Shown: one piece after another, positions 38,786-44,069 of the stretch
Numbering within the stretch: position 1 is the stretch's first letter
How the letters are laid out: the number at the start of each line of letters is the position of its first letter
Assembly (NCBI GenBank): GCA_900541585.1
Contig: UQKD01000026.1
Span: 1 to 44,069, forward strand
DNA length: 44,069 bases
Direction of reading: 5' to 3'
DNA from: an uncultured Alistipes sp.
GTDB taxonomy: Bacteria > Bacteroidota > Bacteroidia > Bacteroidales > Rikenellaceae
Made by a program: the position numbers and the translations under genes
Notes under the pieces: generated by a model
What the model saw: only the letters and a program-made list of their open reading frames with translations
Database searches by the model: none
Told to the model about the DNA's origin: nothing

Positions 38786-41137
38786 TTAGAACAGTTGGAC
38801 TCCGAATACTACTGCACGACCATTTGAAGCAGTCGTAGTCTCAAAAGTAATCGTAGAAGCAGCCGTAAGGTCTGTCAACTCTACAATGTAGTAATCAGTA
38901 TCATCCGACGGAGTTAAGTTTACAAAAGGAGGATTTCCTGTAGCTCCATCATTAGCCGTAAGTGTAAACGAAGTCTGACTTGCAGATCCGCCACCATTAA
39001 CTTTGAGAGTCAACGCTGCTCCGTTCTTACCCTTCCATGCAACAGCATAGAACCCGAGTTTTTTCGTTCCAGTTACACCTACTGCCCCCGAAGTAAAACT
39101 GCCGACTTTGGAACCGGTTCCAATCTTGAAGCCACTTGCGTCCTTACCATTCGCCTTGGAATCATCTAAACCTGCAGGATTAGCCGTTGAAGCTCCATTT
39201 GAGATAAACTGGCTCATCGACGTATACGTTCCCTTTGTATCATTACCGCTAGATTCGGCTGCCTGTTTCAGTTCAACCTGATCCAAAACAGTACCATCTG
39301 CGGCCTTCAGTTTCAGAGTCGCTGCATAAGCGACACCCGAAGTGTTATTACCAATCGCATTAACCTTTACCGAAGTAGCCGTCACGTCGGAATAAGCGAA
39401 CATAGAGGCATTAGTTCCGGCGAGTTCAAACGTAACTGCTCCTGCAGCTGCATTGGCCGTAAAATTAAGCATTTGCGCCTCCGGATTGGTTGCGGTGAAA
39501 ATCGTCGGTTGAGTCGTGAACTCACCGCTCACTACAGTCGAGTTTTCCGTAACTTTGACACCCAGCGTCGTAAAATACTTTCCACCCGTAGCTCCAATGA
39601 ACCAACCTTCTACATCAACACCCTTACCGTTGAGGTTTGCATCAACAACACCGGGATTCGGATAGGAAATCGAACCAACAGTCGTAGCACCGTTGACATT
39701 GACATTGTAATAGTCACCATCGATGGTGAGTTCTCCGGTATACTTAACATATTTAATGACAGGGGCAGCGAAAAGAGCATCCATTCCGGCAGCATCCAGC
39801 GTTACCAGCGTAGGAGTAGGCACGGTTCCGGTCGATTCATTCTCAAGAATCAAATCCGTAGGGCCGATCTGCCACAGGCCACCATAACTGCTTGCCACAC
39901 CTTTGATGGTGTATTTTTTACCGACACTGGGAACAGTAGGCGTAGGCATCAATTCTTTGTCATATTGATAAACCTGCATGATACCAGTAGCATCCTGCAT
40001 CAGGAAACCACGCTGGTAGTTAGCAATAACAACAGCATCGTCGATCTGATAGTTCCCAGCAGCCGTAATCTGGCTGATAGTAGCTTTTTTATATTCAATA
40101 GCAGGAGCTTCACCGAGTTCCGGACCGTTACCGCCCTCGTAAAGTTTGAAGTCGTCGAGGCGCAATCCCTGGTGTCCGTCAACATTGCTTCCGGTAAAGG
40201 GATAATCGCTGAAGCGCACCGAAATCTTATCCGTCGAAACCGATGCAGGGAATTTGAACTCCGCAGTACAGAGGTACCAGCCACCCGTAGCGATCTTTTT
40301 AGCTGTAAATGCAACGGGCGAATAAGTCGTACCGCCATCGACGCTTACAGCAAACTTGATCGTCGAAGCATTGATCTCTGCGAAAACCGGAGTACCGCTG
40401 TATTTCTCCTGATCCAATGCCGTGAACGTAAAGGTGAAGTTGTTGTTGGTTCCGACATTGATATTCTCGATTTCGAATTTCGCAGTAGTCTTGCCGATAT
40501 AAACATAGGGAGCACCCGAAACTTCGGATTTTTCGCTCTCTGTCGGCTCATAAAGCGCGTCGCTGTTACGAACCGAAGCATCGCTTCCTCCATAGGTAAC
40601 AGCCTTCTGATCGAGCGAACCGCCGCGGGTCCAACCCTCGAACTTATCTACATAAGGCCAATAAGACCCGTCTTTCTCGACCTTCGTACCACAGTTCTCG
40701 CTGTAAAGAGCGTTACCCGTCGGAACATCGCTGTTGCTCTGTACGATCTTGATCGTAGCCGTCTTCGTGATAGGAATGCCCTCGAACGTGGAAGAAGCGG
40801 TCAGCGTAAGGTTAGCGGTGCGCTCTGCCGAAGCCTGACCCAGCGTGAAGGTAAGTTGCGTCGTACCGGTTTTGCCCGACATCGTGCTGGGAGTAACCCA
40901 CTGCGAATCGCCGGCGTTATCGAATTTCAGGGTCCAGTCGCCTTTCGACACGACCTCAACGGTCTGGTCTATCTTGCCGCCTTCGAGTTTCCCGGCAAGC
41001 GTCACCGACTCTCCGCCATTTACGGTAATTTCGGGCATACCCGAATAGCCGTTGTCATCATCGTCCGAGCATGCGGTAAAAGCCGTCACGGCCAGCGCAG
41101 CACAGAACAATGTTTTCCAGAAATTTACTGCTTTCAT
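38786..41137 (-). CDS. BACON/OB-fold surface lipoprotein, first gene of the nuclease locus
   Basis: A protein of 783 residues. The signal peptide MKAVNFWKTLFCAALAVTAFTAC ends at Cys23, followed by SDDDDN, an acidic surface-export-like stretch. In order I see: a BACON domain (about 35-135, ending TATIKIVQ), a jelly-roll-like domain (about 140-340, with GLRLDDFKLYEGG), an OB-fold like that of YhcR-type nucleases (about 347-450, with TISQITAAGNYQIDDAVVI and FLMQDATGIMQVY), a second such module (about 450-550), a BACON domain (about 560-640) and a jelly-roll tail. No catalytic site is visible, so this is a binding protein. The DNA is less GC-rich than the four genes downstream. It is led by a near-perfect promoter. 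Confidence 0.85.
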   Translation of the reverse strand: MKAVNFWKTLFCAALAVTAFTACSDDDDNGYSGMPEITVNGGESVTLAGKLEGGKIDQTVEVVSKGDWTLKFDNAGDSQWVTPSTMSGKTGTTQLTFTLGQASAERTANLTLTASSTFEGIPITKTATIKIVQSNSDVPTGNALYSENCGTKVEKDGSYWPYVDKFEGWTRGGSLDQKAVTYGGSDASVRNSDALYEPTESEKSEVSGAPYVYIGKTTAKFEIENINVGTNNNFTFTFTALDQEKYSGTPVFAEINASTIKFAVSVDGGTTYSPVAFTAKKIATGGWYLCTAEFKFPASVSTDKISVRFSDYPFTGSNVDGHQGLRLDDFKLYEGGNGPELGEAPAIEYKKATISQITAAGNYQIDDAVVIANYQRGFLMQDATGIMQVYQYDKELMPTPTVPSVGKKYTIKGVASSYGGLWQIGPTDLILENESTGTVPTPTLVTLDAAGMDALFAAPVIKYVKYTGELTIDGDYYNVNVNGATTVGSISYPNPGVVDANLNGKGVDVEGWFIGATGGKYFTTLGVKVTENSTVVSGEFTTQPTIFTATNPEAQMLNFTANAAAGAVTFELAGTNASMFAYSDVTATSVKVNAIGNNTSGVAYAATLKLKAADGTVLDQVELKQAAESSGNDTKGTYTSMSQFISNGASTANPAGLDDSKANGKDASGFKIGTGSKVGSFTSGAVGVTGTKKLGFYAVAWKGKNGAALTLKVNGGGSASQTSFTLTANDGATGNPPFVNLTPSDDTDYYIVELTDLTAASTITFETTTASNGRAVVFGVQLF

Positions 41138-41217
41138 AGAGTTGAGTGTTAGTTAAAAAATGTATTGTTTGTAGCCAAAATTCTTTAAAATCATTACATA
41201 ATAGCAATATTATGCCT

Positions 41218-41248
41218 CAAAGTTAAAATTATTTTCCGGACCTGCAAA
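41218..41248 (-). promoter_or_regulatory. Promoter of the nuclease/TonB locus
   Basis: TTTG (41248-41245), exactly 19 nt, TAACTTTG (41225-41218) on the minus strand: a full match to the Bacteroidetes consensus. The leader to the ATG at 41137 is about 75 nt. The palindrome ATAATA-TTGC-TATTAT lies just after the -7 box, a possible operator. Confidence 0.8.
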
Positions 41249-41384
41249 GGTTTGTAACATTCTTTTAATAATCAGATCGGTCCGAATTGCAAACCTTTTC
41301 CGCCCGAACGGCAGCCCGCCGATGGGGACAGAAGACCCGGAACATGCGCTCGGGCATACTCCGGGTCCAGTAGTATTCGGTCGA

Positions 41385-41852
41385 TCAGCGTATTCTGTCG
41401 GCTGCGCGTACCAGCAGTTCGTCGCGGAAAACCGCACGGGCCGCCAAATAGGCAAACAGCAGACAGACCAGCGGCAGCACAATGGCGGGCTTGAAGCCCT
41501 GCGTATGGAACGACAGGTCGGAAAAGACCCGCCAGCTCAAAAAGTAATAGACGCCTTCCATCGCCAGGGAGCCTAACAGCAGCACCATTTCCACCACACA
41601 GAGGCGTATTTGCAGCAAACGGCGGCGGAACAGGAAAATCGTCACCAGCGGCAGCGCGCAGGCCAGCGCCAGCAGAACACCCATATAAACGGTGGACTGG
41701 ACGACCTCCCCTCCGGCGGTTTTCAATCCGAAGGCGTAAAGCCCGAACTCGCCGGCGTCACCCGCAAACCACGCCAGCCCCGAAAAGAGCGTTACGGCCA
41801 TAAGCGCCGCAATGATCAGCAAATAAAGCGTTTGGATTCGTTGTATCATCAT
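41385..41852 (-). CDS. DUF4293 membrane protein
   Basis: A protein of 155 residues (or 154 from the second ATG, MIQRIQTLYLLI, the usual family start). It has four membrane spans (about 7-25, 52-73, 82-105 and 122-142) and ends VRAADRIR, the family's conserved C-terminal basic motif. It is Bacteroidota-specific, with function unknown. Its ATG follows the stop of the GT2 gene directly, so translation is probably coupled. Confidence 0.9.
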   Translation of the reverse strand: MMIQRIQTLYLLIIAALMAVTLFSGLAWFAGDAGEFGLYAFGLKTAGGEVVQSTVYMGVLLALACALPLVTIFLFRRRLLQIRLCVVEMVLLLGSLAMEGVYYFLSWRVFSDLSFHTQGFKPAIVLPLVCLLFAYLAARAVFRDELLVRAADRIR

Positions 41853-42809
41853 TTACAAAGTTTTGTCGATCAGATATTTGTTCCGCTCGGAGGACCCTCT
41901 GTTGATCAGTTCACCCAAAAATCCGGCCAAAAACAGCTGAACTCCGAGAATTACGGCCAAAATCGCCAGATAAAACAGCGGCTGGTCCGCAACGGGCCGC
42001 AGGGGCAGGGCGTGGCACTGCTTCCAGAGTTTCTCGGCGATGATCCACACCGTCGTGCCGCCGCCGACGAGGAACATCAGCGTCCCGAGGCTGCCGAAGA
42101 AGTACATCGGCGAACGCCCGAAATGCGTCATGAACAGCACCGTGATCAAGTCCAGATACCCTTTCACCGTGCGTTCGAGGCCGAATTTCGAACAGCCGTA
42201 CTTGCGGGCGCGATGGTCGACGACCTTCTCGCCGATGCGGCTGAACCCGGCCTGTTTGGCCAGGAACGGAATGAAGCGGTGCATCTCGCCGTAGACCTCG
42301 ATGGCCTTCACCACCTTGCGGCGGTAGGCTTTCAGCCCGCAGTTGAAATCGTGGAGCCGGATGCCCGACGCGGCCCGGGCCGTCCAGTTGAAGAACTTGC
42401 TGGGCCAGCGTTTGCCGACGGGGTCGTGGCGGCGCTTTTTCCACCCCGAGACCAGGTCGTAGCCCTCTTCGAGGATCATGCGGCGCAGTTCGGGGATTTC
42501 GTCGGGCGAGTCCTGCAGGTCGGCGTCCATCGTGACGACGACCTCGCCTTCCGCCGCCGCGAATCCGCAGTAGAGGGCCGCGGACTTGCCGTAGTTGCGG
42601 GCGAAACCGATCCCCCGGATTGCCGGATACTGTGCCTTGAGCCGTTCGACCACCGTCCACGAGCCGTCCGACGAACCGTCGTCGACCAGAATAAGCTCGT
42701 ACGAAAATCCGTTTTCGCGCATCACGCGGTCGATCCACGCCGCCAGCTCGGGCAGGGACTCCGCCTCGTTGTACAGCGGCACGACGACCGATATATCCAG
42801 TTTATCCAT
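41853..42809 (-). CDS. GT2-family glycosyltransferase, DPM1/GtrB-like
   Basis: A protein of 318 residues. The GT-A domain (1-220) has ISVVVPLYNEAESLPEL, LILVDDGSSDGS and the DxD-type VTMDADLQDSPDEIP. Two C-terminal membrane spans (about 232-262 and 271-298) anchor it. It resembles dolichol- or undecaprenyl-phosphate mannosyl/glucosyltransferases (GtrB), which load a sugar onto a lipid carrier. The acceptor is unknown. It lies between DUF4199 (2 bp gap) and DUF4293 (no gap), in one operon. Confidence 0.93.
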   Translation of the reverse strand: MDKLDISVVVPLYNEAESLPELAAWIDRVMRENGFSYELILVDDGSSDGSWTVVERLKAQYPAIRGIGFARNYGKSAALYCGFAAAEGEVVVTMDADLQDSPDEIPELRRMILEEGYDLVSGWKKRRHDPVGKRWPSKFFNWTARAASGIRLHDFNCGLKAYRRKVVKAIEVYGEMHRFIPFLAKQAGFSRIGEKVVDHRARKYGCSKFGLERTVKGYLDLITVLFMTHFGRSPMYFFGSLGTLMFLVGGGTTVWIIAEKLWKQCHALPLRPVADQPLFYLAILAVILGVQLFLAGFLGELINRGSSERNKYLIDKTL

Positions 42810-42811
42810 CC

Positions 42812-43327
42812 TTATTCGTTAGTGCCTTCCGAGAAAACGTCGGGATCACGCTTGGTGAAGGCAGCAATAAACAGACCGAAAAAGCCGCCCTTGATCGCCG
42901 AACCGAGCATTCCGCTGAAGATCTGCACCAGCGGCGAACGCATCAGTTTCATCATCATCTCGATCTGGTCGCCCGTGTAGAAACCGGTGTTCTCCAGCAT
43001 GGCGATCGACGGGCCGATCATAGCCTCGTATCTGGCCGCAAAGAGCCAGTTGGAGGCGACGCCCATGAAGGCGCCCTCGATAAACCCGGCGCAGAGCATC
43101 ACGCAGACCATGAAGCCCAGGCACTGCCCGTAACTGTATCCCCTGGCCCCGAACCGTTCCACACGGCGCCTGGTGAGATAACCCAGCAGCAGGACGAAAA
43201 TGACGAGCGACAGCAGGGACAGCAGCGTGTTCTGCACGTAAAAGCCCAGCACGTCGAAAAGGATTGCGGCCAGGGCCATGATCACGCCGTATTTCGCGGC
43301 ATCGTTCCAGAAATTTTTCTTCTCCAT
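42812..43327 (-). CDS. DUF4199 membrane protein
   Basis: A protein of 171 residues with four membrane spans (about 12-30, 34-50, 68-92 and 136-156). The features NFWNDAAKYGVIMALA at the start and SSAI.GG..G..IA.. near the end (here GSAIKGGFFGLFIAAFTKRDPD) are the DUF4199 pattern. Function unknown. DUF4199 genes are regularly followed by a GT2 gene in Bacteroidota, as here. A small hairpin (TGCCGC/GCGGCA, 43367-43381) lies in the 67-bp gap after the Sua5 gene. Confidence 0.9.
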   Translation of the reverse strand: MEKKNFWNDAAKYGVIMALAAILFDVLGFYVQNTLLSLLSLVIFVLLLGYLTRRRVERFGARGYSYGQCLGFMVCVMLCAGFIEGAFMGVASNWLFAARYEAMIGPSIAMLENTGFYTGDQIEMMMKLMRSPLVQIFSGMLGSAIKGGFFGLFIAAFTKRDPDVFSEGTNE

Positions 43328-43394
43328 TCTTCTATTTTGTTTTTTAACGCTCCGAGACGCCCATCCTGCCGCACAGCGGCATCACTCCCCCTCG

Positions 43395-43997
43395 CTATTG
43401 CAGCTCTCCCCTGCCTTCGCGCAGTATCTCCGGCTCGTCGCCCGTCAGGTCCACGACCGTCGTGGGGACGTTGTCGCCGATGCCCCCGTCGATGACCAGC
43501 GCGACCTCATGGCCGTAACGCTCGTGGATCAGTTCGGGATCGGTCGTATACTCCACCACTTCGTCGTCGTCCTTGACCGACGTGGTGATCATCGGACACC
43601 CCAGCGCCCCGACCACGGCCCGCGCGACGGGGCTGGCCGGAATGCGGACTCCGATCGTGCGGCGCCGTTCGAGCGCCTTGTCCGGAATGCGCGCCGAAGC
43701 CGCCAGCACGAAGGTGAACGGCCCGGGCAGGTTCCGTTTCAGAATCCGGAAAACGGCATTGTCCACCCGGCAGTACTCCGCGACCTGGGCGATGTTTTCG
43801 AAGACCACGGTGAACTTCTCCTCGCTCTTGCCCCTGATGCGGCGCAGCCGCTCGATGGCTCTCGGCGAGCGCAGCGAACAGCCGAAGGCATAGACGCTGT
43901 CGGTGGGATAGATGATGATTTCATCCCGCTCCAGGGCGTCTACGACGCGCTGCAACTCCTTCTCCGAAGGGTTCTGTTCGTATATCTTCGCAAGCAT
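43395..43997 (-). CDS. Threonylcarbamoyl-AMP synthase (Sua5/YrdC/YciO family)
   Basis: A protein of 200 residues from the ATG at 43997 (MLAKIYEQNPSEKEL). The fold uses Thr, bicarbonate and ATP to make threonylcarbamoyl-AMP for the t6A37 modification of tRNA. Visible blocks are IIIYPTDSVYAFGCSLRSPRAIERL (the Thr/ATP site), KRNLPGPFTFVL, RTIGVRIPASPVAR and PMITTSVKDDDEV. It lacks a long Sua5 C-domain, so YrdC/YciO-like. The -7 box lies 7 nt before the ATG, suggesting a very short leader. It probably starts the operon with DUF4199, GT2 and DUF4293. Confidence 0.92.
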   Translation of the reverse strand: MLAKIYEQNPSEKELQRVVDALERDEIIIYPTDSVYAFGCSLRSPRAIERLRRIRGKSEEKFTVVFENIAQVAEYCRVDNAVFRILKRNLPGPFTFVLAASARIPDKALERRRTIGVRIPASPVARAVVGALGCPMITTSVKDDDEVVEYTTDPELIHERYGHEVALVIDGGIGDNVPTTVVDLTGDEPEILREGRGELQ

Positions 43998-44004
43998 GGG
44001 ATGA

Positions 44005-44012
44005 CAAAGATA
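44005..44012 (-). promoter_or_regulatory. -7 element of the Sua5/YrdC gene
   Basis: TATCTTTG on the minus strand, with TTTG 22 nt upstream (plus CAAA at 44035-44038), 7 nt before the ATG at 43997. Confidence 0.65.
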
Positions 44013-44069
44013 CAAAGAACTCGCAAAAAAACGGCAAAATTTGGATAAATAAAGTAAGTGTTTGGTATT

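Noticed and set aside
39473..41152. 559-codon plus frame opposite the BACON lipoprotein
   Set aside because: Arg/Ser-rich shadow without any motif; the minus frame has a lipobox and domains.
41210..41482. 90-codon minus frame overlapping the DUF4293 gene
   Set aside because: Out of frame with DUF4293 and overlapping the promoter of the nuclease locus.
1..44069. CRISPR array or complete insertion sequence
   Set aside because: No regularly spaced repeats, Cas genes, or transposase with terminal inverted repeats were found on reading both strands.

Overview
The window looks like chromosome from a high-GC gut Bacteroidales, most like Alistipes/Rikenellaceae. Three things point there. Promoters follow the Bacteroidetes pattern TTTG-N19/20-TAnnTTTG. 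Many gene families are Bacteroidota-typical: DUF1573, DUF4199, DUF4293, DUF4294, DUF5689, BACON, long-form NusB and a TonB receptor with a carboxypeptidase-regulatory domain. Most genes are strongly GC-rich at third positions. The genus is inference; the phylum is well supported.

Layout. 1-1640 is an AT-rich accessory edge. It holds a PLD-type nuclease/restriction enzyme that runs off the left end, a scrap resembling a relaxase tail, and a scrap resembling an AbiEii toxin C-terminus. 1.8-4.2 kb (minus) encodes a cobalamin adenosyltransferase, a shortened HGVHSPF-family protein and an HI0933-type flavoprotein. 4.4-7.0 kb (plus) holds a membrane protein and then nusB, a DUF1573 lipoprotein and yajC, with a possible small RNA before yajC. 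7.1-10.4 kb (minus) is the anaerobic ribonucleotide reductase pair nrdD-nrdG behind a clear cobalamin riboswitch. A TSCPD-domain mini-protein is transcribed divergently from the same spacer. 10.8-13.1 kb holds a GlsB-like membrane protein, tRNA-Gln(TTG) and NhaD. 13.2-16.1 kb has a lipoprotein, a FlK-like thioesterase, a DUF4294 protein with repeats at its 3' end, and an outer-membrane protein. 16.2-22.5 kb (plus) carries ffh, era, a TPR protein and an MFS transporter. 22.5-25.3 kb (minus) carries a GT4 glycosyltransferase, a bacterioferritin-like protein and an acyl-ACP thioesterase. 25.4-32.1 kb (plus) has a membrane protein, a DUF2975/HTH pair with a G9 tract in the leader of the regulator, an M16 peptidase and an LtaS-like phosphoglycerol transferase.

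32.2-41.2 kb (minus) is the most interesting block. It is five exported genes behind one near-consensus promoter: a BACON/OB-fold lipoprotein, a DNA/RNA non-specific endonuclease lipoprotein, an endonuclease/exonuclease/phosphatase protein, a TonB-dependent receptor and a DUF5689 lipoprotein. I read it as a candidate system for capturing, cutting and importing extracellular nucleic acid. 41.4-44.0 kb (minus) is a Sua5/YrdC gene followed by DUF4199, GT2 and DUF4293 genes.

Four genes or elements relate to cobalamin: the adenosyltransferase makes AdoCbl, the riboswitch probably senses it to control nrdDG, and the TSCPD protein carries a domain otherwise known from B12-dependent ribonucleotide reductases. 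No CRISPR array or insertion sequence was seen.
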